Source: Aphelocoma coerulescens (lineage: Eukaryota > Chordata > Aves > Passeriformes > Corvidae). From it: a DNA stretch of 64,000 nt. How positions within the stretch are numbered: position 1 is the first letter of the stretch; each line of letters starts with the position of its first letter. A program made the position numbers and the translations under genes. Of the stretch, positions 1 to 11,600 are shown in pieces. The notes under the pieces were generated by a model. The model did not search any database, was not told the origin of the DNA, and saw only the letters and a list, made by a program, of their open reading frames with translations. Location of the stretch: the NCBI RefSeq assembly GCF_041296385.1, contig NW_027183603.1, forward strand, positions 1-64,000. The letters run 5' to 3'.

Positions 1-3000
1 GGGGGATTGGGGTCGGGGGCGGAGGGGGCGGGGCTAAAAGGGGAAATGGGCGGGGCTAAGGGGTGGCTTTGCAGGGGTCCTGAGGAGATTTAGGGGGTTT
101 GGGGCTTTTATTTGGGAATGTTGGGTCTTTAAGGGGATTTTTGGGGGTCTCTGGGGGGTTTTTTTCTGGAATTTTGGGGGTTTTGGGGGGTTTTTGGGGG
201 GGAATTTGGGTCGGCAGGGCCGGGAGGGGGCGGGGCTAAAGGGGAAATGGGCGGGGCTAAGGGGTGGCTGTGCAGGGGTCCTGAGGAGATTTAGGGGGTT
301 TGGGGCTTTTTATTTGGGAATTTTGGGTCTTTAAGGGGATTTTTGGGGGTCTCTGGGGGGGTTTTTTTTGGAATTTTGGGGGTTTTGGGGGGTTTTTGTG
401 GGGGGAATTTGGGTCGGCAGGGCCGGGGAGGGGGGCGGGGCTAAAGGGGAAATGGGCGGGGCTAAGGGGTGGCTTTGCAGGGGTCCTGAGGAGATTTAGG
501 GGGTTTGGGGCTTTTATTTGGGAATTTTGGGTCTTTAAGGGGATTTTTGGGGGTCTCTGGGGGGTTTTTTTTTGGAATTTTGGGGGTTTTGGGGGGTTTT
601 TGGGGGGGAATTTGGGTCGGCAGGGCCGGGAGGGGGCGGGGCTAAAGGGGAAATGGGCGGGGCTAAGGGGGGGCTTTGCAGGGGTCCTGAGGAGATTTAG
701 GGGGTTTGGGGCTTTTATTTGGGAATTTTGGGTCTTTAAGGGGATTTTTGGGGGTCTCTGGGGGTTTTTTTTTTGGAATTTTGGGGGTTTTGGGGGGTTT
801 TTGGGGGGGAATTTGGGTCGGCAGGGGCCGGGAGGGGGCGGGGCTAAAGGGGAAATGGGCGGGGCTAAGGGGTGGCTTTGCAGGGGTCCTGAGGAGATTT
901 AGGGGGTTTGGGGCTTTTATTTGGGAATGTTGGGTCTTTAAGGGGATTTTTGGGGGTCTCTGGGGGGTTTTTTCTGGAATTTTGGGGGTTTTGGGGGGTT
1001 TTTGGGGGGGAATTTGGGTCGGCAGGGCCGGGAGGGGGCGGGGCTAAAGGGGAAATGGGCGGGGCTAAGGGGTGGCTTTGCAGGGGTCCTGAGGAGATTT
1101 AGGGGGGTTTGGGGCTTTTATTTGGGAATTTTGGGTCTTTAAGGGGATTTTTGGGGGTCTCTGGGGGGTTTTTTTTTTGGAATTTTGGGGGTTTTGGGGG
1201 GTTTTTGGGGGGGAATTTGGGTCGGCAGGGCCGGGAGGGGGCGGGGCTAAAGGGGAAATGGGCGGGGCTAAGGGGTGGCTTTGCAGGGGTCCTGAGGAGA
1301 TTTAGGGGGTTTGGGGCTTTTATTTGGGAATTTTGGGTCTTTAAGGGGATTTTTGGGGGTCTCTGGGGGGTTTTTTTTTTGAATTTTGGGGGTTTTGGGG
1401 GGTTTTTGGGGGGGAATTTGGGTCGGCAGGGCCGGGAGGGGGCGGGGCTAAAGGGGAAATGGGCGGGGCTAAGGGGTGGCTTTGCAGGGGTCCTGAGGAG
1501 ATTTAGGGGGTTTGGGGCTTTTATTTGGGAATTTTGGGTCTTTAAGGGGATTTTTGGGGGTCTCTGGGGGTTTTTTTTTTTGAATTTTGGGGGTTTTGGG
1601 GGGTTTTTGGGGGGGAATTTGGGTCGGCAGGGCCGGGAGGGGGCGGGGCTAAAGGGGAAATGGGCGGGGCTAGAGGGGGAGTGGGCGGGGCTAAGGGGTG
1701 GCTTTGCAGGGGTCCTGAGGAGATTTAGGGGGTTTGGGGCTTTTATTTGGGAATTTTGGGTCTTTAAGGGGATTTTTGGGGGTCTCTGGGGGGGGGGTTT
1801 TTGGAATTTTGGGGGTTTTGGGGGGTTTTTGGGGGGGGAATTTGGGTCGGCAGGGCCGGGAGGGGGCGGGGGTTAAAGGGGAAATGGGCGGGGGCTAAGG
1901 GGTGGCTTTGCAGGGGTCCTGAGGAGATTTAGGGGGTTTGGGGCTTTTATTTGGGAATTTTGGGTCTTTAAGGGGATTTTTGGGGGTCTCTGGGGGGGTT
2001 TTTTCTGGAATTTTGGGGGTTTTGGGGGGTTTTTGGGGGGGAATTTGGGTCGGCAGGGCCGGGAGGGGGCGGGGCTAAAGGGGAAATGGGCGGGGCTAAG
2101 GGGTGGCTTTGCAGGGGTCCTGAGGAGATTTAGGGGGTTTGGGCTTTTATTTGGGAATTTTGGGTCTTTAAGGGGATTTTTGGGGGTCTCTGGGGGGTTT
2201 TTTTTTGGAATTTTGGGGGTTTTGGGGGGTTTTTGGGGGGGAATTTGGGTCGGCAGGGCCGGGAGGGGGCGGGGCTAAAGGGGAAATGGGTGGGGCTAGA
2301 GGGGGAGTGGGCGGGGCTAAGGGGTGGCTTTTCAGGGGTCCTGAGGAGATTTAGGGGGTTTGGGGCTTTTATTTGGGAATGTTGGGTCTTTAAGGGGATT
2401 TTTGGGGGTCTCTGGGGGGGTTTTTTTTGGAATTTTGGGGGTTTTGGGGGGTTTTTGGGGGGGAATTTGGGTCGGCAGGGCCGGGAGGGGGCGGGGCTAA
2501 AGGGGAAATGGGCGGGGCTAAGGGGGTGGCTTTGCAGGGGTCCTGAGGAGATTTAGGGGGTTTGGGGCTTTTATTTGGGAATTTTGGGCCATTAAGGGGA
2601 TTTTTGGGGGTCTCTGGGGGGTTTTTTTTTTGGAATTTTGGGGGTTTTGGGGGGTTTTTGGGGGGGAATTTGGGTCGGCAGGGCCGGGAGGGGGCGGGGC
2701 TAAAGGGGAAATGGGCGGGGCAAAGGGGTGGCTTTGCAGGGGTCCTGAGGAGATTTAGGGGGTTTGGGGCTTTTATTTGGGAATGTTGGGTCTTTAAGGG
2801 GATTTTTGGGGTCTCTGGGGGGTTTTTTTCTGGAATTTTGGGGGTTTTGGGGGGTTTTTGGGGGGGAATTTGGGTCGGCAGGGCCGGGAGGGGGCGGGGC
2901 TAAAGGGGAAATGGGCGGGGCTAGAGGGGGAGTGGGCGGGGGCTAAGGGGTGGCTTTGCAGGGGTCCTGAGGAGATTTAGGGGGTTTGGGGCTTTTATTT

Positions 3001-6000
3001 GGGAATTTTGGGTCTTTAAGGGGATTTTTGGGGGTCTCTGGGGGGGTTTTTTTTTGGAATTTTGGGGGTTTTGGGGGGTTTTTTGGGGGGGAATTTGGGT
3101 CGGCAGGGCCGGGAGGGGGCGGGGCTAAAGGGGAAATGGGCGGGGCTAAGGGGTGGCTTTGCAGGGGTCCTGAGGAGATTTAGGGGGTTTGGGGCTTTTA
3201 TTTGGGAATTTTGGGCCATTAAGGGGATTTTTGGGGGTCTCTGGGGGGGTTTTTTTTTGGAATTTTGGGGGTTTTGGGGGGTTTTTGGGGGGGAATTTGG
3301 GTCGGCAGGGCCGGAGGGGGCGGGGCTAAAGGGGAAATGGGCGGGGCTAGAAGGGGGAGTGGGCGGGGCTAAGGGGTGGCTTTTCAGGGGTCCTGAGGAG
3401 ATTTAGGGGGTTTGGGGCTTTTATTTGGGAATTTTGGGTCTTTAAGGGGATTTTTGGGGGTCTCTGGGGGGGTTTTTTTTTGGAATTTTGGGGGTTTTGG
3501 GGGGTTTTTGGGGGGGAATTTGGGTCGGCAGGGCCGGGAGGGGGCGGGGCTAAAGGGGAAATGGGCGGGGCTAAGGGGTGGCTTTGCAGGGGTCCTGAGG
3601 AGATTTAGGGGGTTTGGGGCTTTTATTTGGGAATGTTGGGTCTTTAAGGGGATTTTTTGGGGGTCTCTGGGGGGTTTTTTTCTGGAATTTTGGGGGTTTT
3701 GGGGGGTTTTTTGGGGGGAATTTGGGTCGGCAGGGCCGGGAGGGGGCGGGGCTAAAGGGGAAATGGGCGGGGCTAAGGGGTGGCTGTGCAGGGGGTCCTG
3801 AGGAGATTTAGGGGGTTTGGGGCTTTTATTTGGGAATTTTGGGTCTTTAAGGGGATTTTTGGGGGTCTCTGGGGGGGTTTTTTTTGGAATTTTGGGGGTT
3901 TTGGGGGGTTTTTGGGGGGGAATTTGGGTCGGCAGGGCCGGGAGGGGGCGGGGCTAAAGGGGAAATGGGCGGGGCTAAGGGGTGGCTTTGCAGGGGTCCT
4001 GAGGAGATTTAGGGGGTTTGGGGCTTTTATTTGGGAATTTTGGGCCATTAAGGGGATTTTTGGGGGTCTCTGGGGGGGTTTTTTTTGGAATTTTGGGGGT
4101 TTTGGGGGGTTTTTGGGGGGGAATTTGGGTCGGCAGGGCCGGGAGGGGGGCGGGGCTAAAGGGGAAATGGGCGGGGCTAGAGGGGGAGTGGGCGGGGCTA
4201 AGGGGTGGCTTTTCAGGGGTCCTGAGGAGATTTAGGGGGTTTGGGGCTTTTATTTGGGAATTTTGGGTCTTTAAGGGGATTTTTGGGGGTCTCTGGGGGG
4301 GGTTTTTTTTGGAATTTTGGGGGTTTTGGGGGGTTTTTGGGGGGGAATTTGGGTCGGCAGGGCCGGGAGGGGGCGGGGCTAAAGGGGAAATGGGCGGGGC
4401 TAAGGGGTGGCTTTGCAGGGGTCCTGAGGAGATTTAGGGGGTTTGGGGCTTTTATTTGGGAATGTTGGGTCTTTAAGGGGATTTTTGGGGGTCTCTGGGG
4501 GGTTTTTTTCTGGAATTTTGGGGGTTTTGGGGGGTTTTTGGGGGGAATTTGGGTCGGCAGGGCCGGGAGGGGGCGGGGCTAAAGGGGAAATGGGCGGGGC
4601 TAAGGGGTGGCTGTGCAGGGGTCCTGAGGAGATTTAGGGGGTTTGGGGCTTTTATTTGGGAATTTTGGGTCTTTAAGGGGATTTTTGGGGGTCTCTGGGG
4701 GGGTTTTTTTTGGAATTTTGGGGGTTTTGGGGGGTTTTTGTGGGGGAATTTGGGTCGGCAGGGCCGGGAGGGGGCGGGGCTAAAGGGGAAATGGGCGGGG
4801 CTAAGGGGTGGCTTTGCAGGGGTCCTGAGGAGATTTAGGGGGTTTGGGGCTTTTATTTGGGAATTTTGGGTCTTTAAGGGGATTTTTGGGGGTCTCTGGG
4901 GGGTTTTTTTTTGGAATTTTGGGGGTTTTGGGGGGTTTTTGGGGGGGAATTTGGGTCGGCAGGGCCGGGAGGGGGCGGGGCTAAAGGGGAAATGGGCGGG
5001 GCTAAGGGGGGGCTTTGCAGGGGTCCTGAGGAGATTTAGGGGGTTTGGGGCTTTTATTTGGGAATTTTGGGTCTTTAAGGGGATTTTTGGGGGTCTCTGG
5101 GGGTTTTTTTTTTTGGAATTTTGGGGGTTTTGGGGGGTTTTTGGGGGGAATTTGGGTCGGCAGGGCCGGAGGGGGCGGGGCTAAAGGGGAAATGGGCGGG
5201 GCTAGAGGGGGAGTGGGCGGGGCTAAGGGGTGGCTTTGCAGGGGTCCTGAGGAGATTTAGGGGGTTTGGGGCTTTTATTTGGGAATTTTGGGTCTTTAAG
5301 GGGATTTTTGGGGGTCTCTGGGGGGGGGTTTTTTGGAATTTTGGGGGTTTTGGGGGGTTTTTGGGGGGGAATTTGGGTCGGCAGGGCCGGGAGGGGGCGG
5401 GGCTAAAGGGGAAATGGGCGGGGCTAAGGGGTGGCTTTGCAGGGGTCCTGAGGAGATTTAGGGGGTTTGGGGCTTTTATTTGGGAATTTTGGGTCTTTAA
5501 GGGGATTTTTGGGGGTCTCTGGGGGGTTTTTTTCTGGAATTTTGGGGGTTTTGGGGGGTTTTTGGGGGGAATTTGGGTCGGCAGGGCCGGGAGGGGGCGG
5601 GGCTAAAGGGGAAATGGGCGGGGCTAAGGGGTGGCTTTGCAGGGGTCCTGAGGAGATTTAGGGGGTTTGGGGCTTTTATTTGGGAATGTTGGGTCTTTAA
5701 GGGGATTTTTGGGGGTCTCTGGGGGGGTTTTTTTCTGGAATTTTGGGGGTTTTGGGGGGTTTTTGGGGGGGAATTTGGGTCGGCAGGGCCGGGAGGGGGC
5801 GGGGCTAAAGGGGAAATGGGCGGGGCTAAGGGGTGGCTTTGCAGGGGTCCTGAGGAGATTTAGGGGGTTTGGGGCTTTTATTTGGGAATTTTGGGTCTTT
5901 AAGGGGATTTTTGGGGGTCTCTGGGGGGTTTTTTTTTGGAATTTTGGGGGTTTTGGGGGGTTTTTGGGGGGGGAATTTGGGTCGGCAGGGCCGGGAGGGG

Positions 6001-9000
6001 GCGGGGCTAAAGGGGAAATGGGCGGGGCTAGAGGGGGAGTGGGCGGGGCTAAGGGGTGGCTTTGCAGGGGTCCTGAGGAGATTTAGGGGGTTTGTGGCTT
6101 TTATTTGGGAATGTTGGGTCTTTAAGGGGATTTTTGGGGGTCTCTGGGGGGTTTTTTTCTGGAATTTTGGGGGTTTTGGGGGGTTTTTGGGGGGGAATTT
6201 GGGTCGGCAGGGCCGGGAGGGGGCGGGGCTAAAGGGGAAATGGGCGGGGCTAAGGGGTGGCTGTGCAGGGGTCCTGAGGAGATTTAGGGGGTTTGGGGCT
6301 TTTATTTGGGAATTTTGGGTCTTTAAGGGGATTTTTGGGGGTCTCTGGGGGGGTTTTTTTTGGAATTTTGGGGGTTTTGGGGGGTTTTGGGGGGGGAATT
6401 TGGGTCGGCAGGGGCCGGGAGGGGGCGGGGCTAAAGGGGAAATGGGCGGGGCTAAGGGGTGGCTTTGCAGGGGTCCTGAGGAGATTTAGGGGGTTTGGGG
6501 CTTTTATTTGGGAATTTTGGGTCTTTAAGGGGATTTTTGGGGGTCTCTGGGGGGTTTTTTTTTGGAATTTTGGGGGTTTTGGGGGGTTTTTGGGGGGGAA
6601 TTTGGGTCGGCAGGGCCGGGAGGGGGCGGGGCTAAAGGGGAAATGGGCGGGGCTAAGGGGTGGCTTTGCAGGGGTCCTGAGGAGATTTAGGGGGTTTGGG
6701 GCTTTTATTTGGGAATTTTGGGTCTTTAAGGGGATTTTTGGGGGTCTCTGGGGGGTTTTTTTTTTTGAATTTTGGGGTTTTGGGGGGTTTTTGGGGGGGA
6801 ATTTGGGTCGGCAGGGCCGGGAGGGGGCGGGGCTAGAGGGGGAGTGGGCGGGGCTAAGGGGTGGCTTTGCAGGGGTCCTGAGGAGATTTAGGGGGTTTGG
6901 GGCTTTTATTTGGGAATTTTGGGTCTTTAAGGGATTTTTGGGGGGTCTCTGGGGGTTTTTTTTTTTTGGAATTTTGGGGGTTTTGGGGGGTTTTTGGGGG
7001 GGAATTTGGGTCGGCAGGGCCGGGAGGGGGCGGGGCTAAAGGGGAAATGGGCGGGGCTAAGGGGTGGCTTTGCAGGGGTCCTGAGGAGATTTAGGGGGTT
7101 TGGGGCTTTTATTTGGGAATTTTGGGTCTTTAAGGGGATTTTTGGGGGTCTCTGGGGGGTTTTTTTTTGGAATTTTGGGGGTTTTGGGGGGTTTTTGGGG
7201 GGGAATTTGGGTCGGCAGGGCCGGGAGGGGGCGGGGCTAAAGGGGAAATGGGCGGGGCTAGAGGGGGAGTGGGCGGGGCTAAGGGGTGGCTTTGCAGGGG
7301 TCCTGAGGAGATTTAGGGGGTTTGGGGCTTTTATTTGGGAATTTTGGGTCTTTAAGGGGATTTTTGGGGGTCTCTGGGGGGGTTTTTTTTTTGAATTTTG
7401 GTGGTTTTGGGGGGTTTTTGGGGGGGAATTTGGGTCGGCAGGGCCGGGAGGGGGCGGGGCTAAAGGGGAAATGGGCGGGGCTAAGGGGTGGCTTTGCAGG
7501 GGTCCTGAGGAGATTTAGGGGGTTTGGGGCTTTTATTTGGGAATGTTGGGTCTTTAAGGGGATTTTTGGGGGTCTCTGGGGGGTTTTTTTTCTGGAATTT
7601 TGGGGGTTTTGGGGGGTTTTTGGGGGGGAATTTGGGTCGGCAGGGCCGGGAGGGGGCGGGGCTAAGGGGAAATGGGCGGGGCTAAGGGGTGGCTGTGCAG
7701 GGGTCCTGAGGAGATTTAGGGGGTTTGGGGCTTTTATTTGGGAATTTTGGGTCTTTAAGGGGATTTTTGGGGGTCTCTGGGGGGGTTTTTTCTGGAATTT
7801 TGGGGGTTTTGGGGGGTTTTTGGGGGGGAATTTGGGTCGGCAGGGCCGGGAGGGGGCGGGGCTAAAGGGGAAATGGGCGGGGCTAAGGGGTGGCTTTGCA
7901 GGGGTCCTGAGGAGATTTAGGGGGTTTGGGGCTTTTATTTGGGAATTTTGGGTCTTTAAGGGGATTTTTGGGGGTCTCTGGGGGGGTTTTTTTTGGAATT
8001 TTGGGGGTTTTGGGGGGTTTTTGGGGGGGAATTTGGGTCGGCAGGGCCGGGAGGGGGCGGGGCTAAAGGGGAAATGGGCGGGGCTAAGGGGTGGCTTTGC
8101 AGGGGTCCTGAGGAGATTTAGGGGGTTTGGGGCTTTTATTTGGGAATTTTGGGTCTTTAAGGGGATTTTTGGGGGTCTCTGGGGGGGTTTTTTTTTTGGA
8201 ATTTTGGGGGTTTTGGGGGGTTTTTGGGGGGGAATTTGGGTCGGCAGGGCCGGGAGGGGGCGGGGCTAAAGGGGAAATGGGCGGGGCTAAGGGGTGGCTT
8301 TGCAGGGGTCCTGAGGAGATTTAGGGGGTTTGGGGCTTTTATTTGGGAATTTTGGGTCTTTAAGGGGATTTTTGGGGGTCTCTGGGGGTTTTTTTTTTGG
8401 AATTTCGGGGGTTTTGGGGGGTTTTTGGGGGGGAATTTGGGTCGGCAGGGCCGGGAGGGGGCGGGGCTAAAGGGGAAATGGGCGGGGCTAGAGGGGGAGT
8501 GGGCGGGGCTAAGGGGTGGCTTTGCAGGGGTCCTGAGGAGATTTAGGGGGTTTGGGGCTTTTATTTGGGAATTTTGGGTCTTTAAGGGGATTTTTGGGGG
8601 TCTCTGGGGGGGGGTTTTTTTGGAATTTTGGGGGTTTTGGGGGGTTTTTGGGGGGGAATTTGGGTCGGCAGGGCCGGGAGGGGGCGGGGCTAAAGGGGAA
8701 ATGGGCGGGGCTAAGGGGTGGCTTTGCAGGGGTCCTGAGGAGATTTAGGGGGTTTGGGGCTTTTATTTGGGAATTTTGGGTCTTTAAGGGGATTTTTGGG
8801 GGTCTCTGGGGGGGTTTTTTTTGGAATTTTGGGGGTTTTGGGGGGTTTTTGGAGGGGAATTTGGGTCGGCAGGGCCGGGAGGGGGCGGGGCTAAAGGGGA
8901 AATGGGCGGGGCTAAGGGGTGGCTTTGCAGGGGTCCTGAGGAGATTTAGGGGGTTTGGGGCTTTTATTTGGGAATGTTGGGTCTTTAAGGGGATTTTTGG

Positions 9001-9260
9001 GGGTCTCTGGGGGGGTTTTTTTTGGAATTTTGGGGGTTTTGGGGGGTTTTTGGGGGGGAATTTGGGTCGGCAGGGCCGGGAGGGGGCGGGGCTAGAGGGG
9101 GAGTGGGCGGGGCTAAGGGGTGGCTTTGCAGGGGTCCTGAGGAGATTTAGGGGGTTTGGGGCTTTTATTTGGGAATTTTGGGTCTTTAAGGGGATTTTTG
9201 GGGGGTCTCTGGGGGTTTTTTTTTTGGAATTTTGGGGGTTTTGGGGGGGGAATTTGGGTC
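1..9260 (+). repeat. Left array sector with irregular, indel-rich monomers
   Basis: Monomers have the usual order of parts but carry many single-base length changes. Examples are CTAAAAGGGG near 35, GGCAGGGGCCGGG near 807 and 6412, TTTAGGGGGGTTT near 1098, GGGGGTTAAAG near 1870, a lost G in GTTTGGGCTTTT near 2139, CTAGAAGGGG near 3348, GCCGGAGGGG near 3310 and 5166, and a lost A in GGCTAAGGGGAAAT near 7663. The first 30 bases are especially diverged from the standard GAATTTGGGTCGGCAGGGCC region. Variants TCTTT-to-CCATT (near 2589, 3216, 4045), GCTGTGCAGG and GCTTTTCAGG are already present, so the monomer types match those elsewhere. There is no gene here. Confidence 0.85.
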
Positions 9261-11269
9261 GGCAGGGCCGGGAGGGGGCGGGGCTAAAGGGGAAATGGGC
9301 GGGGCTAAGGGGTGGCTTTGCAGGGGTCCTGAGGAGATTTAGGGGGTTTGGGGCTTTTATTTGGGAATGTTGGGTCTTTAAGGGGATGTTTGGGGGTCTC
9401 TGGGGGGTTTTTTTTTGGAATTTTGGGGGTTTTGGGGGGTTTTTGGGGGGGAATTTGGGTCGGCAGGGCCGGGAGGGGGCGGGGCTAAAGGGGAAATGGG
9501 CGGGGCTAGAGGGGGAGTGGGCGGGGCTAAGGGGTGGCTTTTCAGGGGTCCTGAGGAGATTTAGGGGGTTTGGGGCTTTTATTTGGGAATTTTGGGTCTT
9601 TAAGGGGATTTTTGGGGGTCTCTGGGGGGGTTTTTTTTGGAATTTTGGGGGTTTTGGGGGGTTTTTGGGGGGGAATTTGGGTCGGCAGGGCCGGGAGGGG
9701 GCGGGGCTAAAGGGGAAATGGGCGGGGCAAAGGGGTGGCTTTGCAGGGGTCCTGAGGAGATTTAGGGGGTTTGGGGCTTTTATTTGGGAATGTTGGGTCT
9801 TTAAGGGGATTTTTGGGGGTCTCTGGGGGGGTTTTTTTCTGGAATTTTGGGGGTTTTGGGGGGTTTTTGGGGGGGAATTTGGGTCGGCAGGGCCGGGAGG
9901 GGGCGGGGCTAAAGGGGAAATGGGCGGGGCTAAGGGGTGGCTTTGCAGGGGTCCTGAGGAGATTTAGGGGGTTTGGGGCTTTTATTTGGGAATTTTGGGT
10001 CTTTAAGGGGATTTTTGGGGGTCTCTGGGGGGTTTTTTTTTGGAATTTTGGGGGTTTTGGGGGGTTTTTGGGGGGGAATTTGGGTCGGCAGGGCCGGGAG
10101 GGGGCGGGGCTAAAGGGGAAATGGGCGGGGCTAAGGGGTGGCTTTGCAGGGGTCCTGAGGAGATTTAGGGGGTTTGGGGCTTTTATTTGGGAATTTTGGG
10201 TCTTTAAGGGGATTTTTGGGGGTCTCTGGGGGGTTTTTTTTCTGGAATTTTGGGGGTTTTGGGGGGTTTTTGGGGGGGAATTTGGGTCGGCAGGGCCGGG
10301 AGGGGGCGGGGCTAAAGGGGAAATGGGCGGGGCTAGAGGGGGAGTGGGCGGGGCTAAGGGGTGGCTTTGCAGGGGTCCTGAGGAGATTTAGGGGGTTTGG
10401 GGCTTTTATTTGGGAATTTTGGGTCTTTAAGGGGGTTTTTGGGGTCTCTGGGGGGGTTTTTTTTTGGAATTTTGGGGGTTTTGGGGGGTTTTTGGGGGGG
10501 AATTTGGGTCGGCAGGGCCGGGAGGGGGCGGGGCTAAAGGGGAAATGGGCGGGGCTAAGGGGTGGCTTTGCAGGGGTCCTGAGGAGATTTAGGGGGTTTG
10601 GGGCTTTTATTTGGGAATGTTGGGTCTTTAAGGGGATTTTTGGGGGTCTCTGGGGGGTTTTTTTCTGGAATTTTGGGGGTTTTGGGGGGTTTTTGGGGGG
10701 GAATTTGGGTCGGCAGGGCCGGGAGGGGGCGGGGCTAAAGGGGAAATGGGCGGGGCTAAGGGGTGGCTGTGCAGGGGTCCTGAGGAGATTTAGGGGGTTT
10801 GGGGCTTTTATTTGGGAATTTTGGGTCTTTAAGGGGATTTTTGGGGGTCTCTGGGGGGGTTTTTTTTGGAATTTTGGGGGTTTTGGGGGGTTTTTGGGGG
10901 GGAATTTGGGTCGGCAGGGCCGGGAGGGGGCGGGGCTAAAGGGGAAATGGGCGGGGCTAAGGGGTGGCTTTGCAGGGGTCCTGAGGAGATTTAGGGGGTT
11001 TGGGGCTTTTATTTGGGAATTTTGGGTCTTTAAGGGGATTTTTGGGGGTCTCTGGGGGGTTTTTTTTTTGGAATTTTGGGGGTTTTGGGGGGTTTTTGGG
11101 GGGGAATTTGGGTCGGCAGGGCCGGGAGGGGGCGGGGCTAAAGGGGAAATGGGCGGGGCTAAGGGGTGGCTTTGCAGGGGTCCTGAGGAGATTTAGGGGG
11201 TTTGGGGCTTTTATTTGGGAATTTTGGGTCTTTAAGGGGATTTTTGGGGGTCTCTGGGGGTTTTTTTTT
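9261..11269 (+). repeat. Array sector with a GATGTTT monomer and the first six-monomer cassette
   Basis: Near 9388 a monomer has GGGGATGTTTGGGG in place of GGGGATTTTTGGGG. It is followed by a long monomer ending GGCTTTTCAGG, the same order as in the TAG cassettes further right but without the TAG change. A GGGGCAAAGG variant lies near 9728. From about 10,430 a six-monomer cassette starts; it begins with TTAAGGGGGTTTTT (A to G at 10435) and is described under its own entries. No other feature is seen. Confidence 0.8.
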
Positions 11270-11600
11270 TGGAATTTTGGGGGTTTTGGGGGGTTTTTGG
11301 GGGGGAATTTGGGTCGGCAGGGCCGGGAGGGGGCGGGGCTAAAGGGGAAATGGGCGGGGCTAAGGGGTGGCTTTGCAGGGGTCCTGAGGAGATTTAGGGG
11401 GTTTGGGGCTTTTATTTGGGAATTTTGGGTCTTTAAGGGGATTTTTGGGGGTCTCTGGGGGTTTTTTTTTTGGAATTTTGGGGGTTTTGGGGGGTTTTTG
11501 GGGGGGAATTTGGGTCGGCAGGGCCGGGAGGGGGCGGGGCTAAAGGGGAAATGGGCGGGGCTAGAGGGGGAGTGGGCGGGGCTGAGGGGTGGCTTTGCAG
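10430..11600 (+). repeat. Six-monomer cassette, copy 1
   Basis: Markers in order are TTAAGGGGGTTTTT at the start, a monomer with AATGTTGGG and GCTGTGCAGG, a G7/T8 monomer, a monomer with a 6G junction, then two G5/T10 monomers. The last is long and carries GGGGCTGAGGGG at 11583. The same order recurs near 40.1 and 56.55 kb, with nearly equal marker spacing of 1,147-1,148 bases. Confidence 0.8.
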
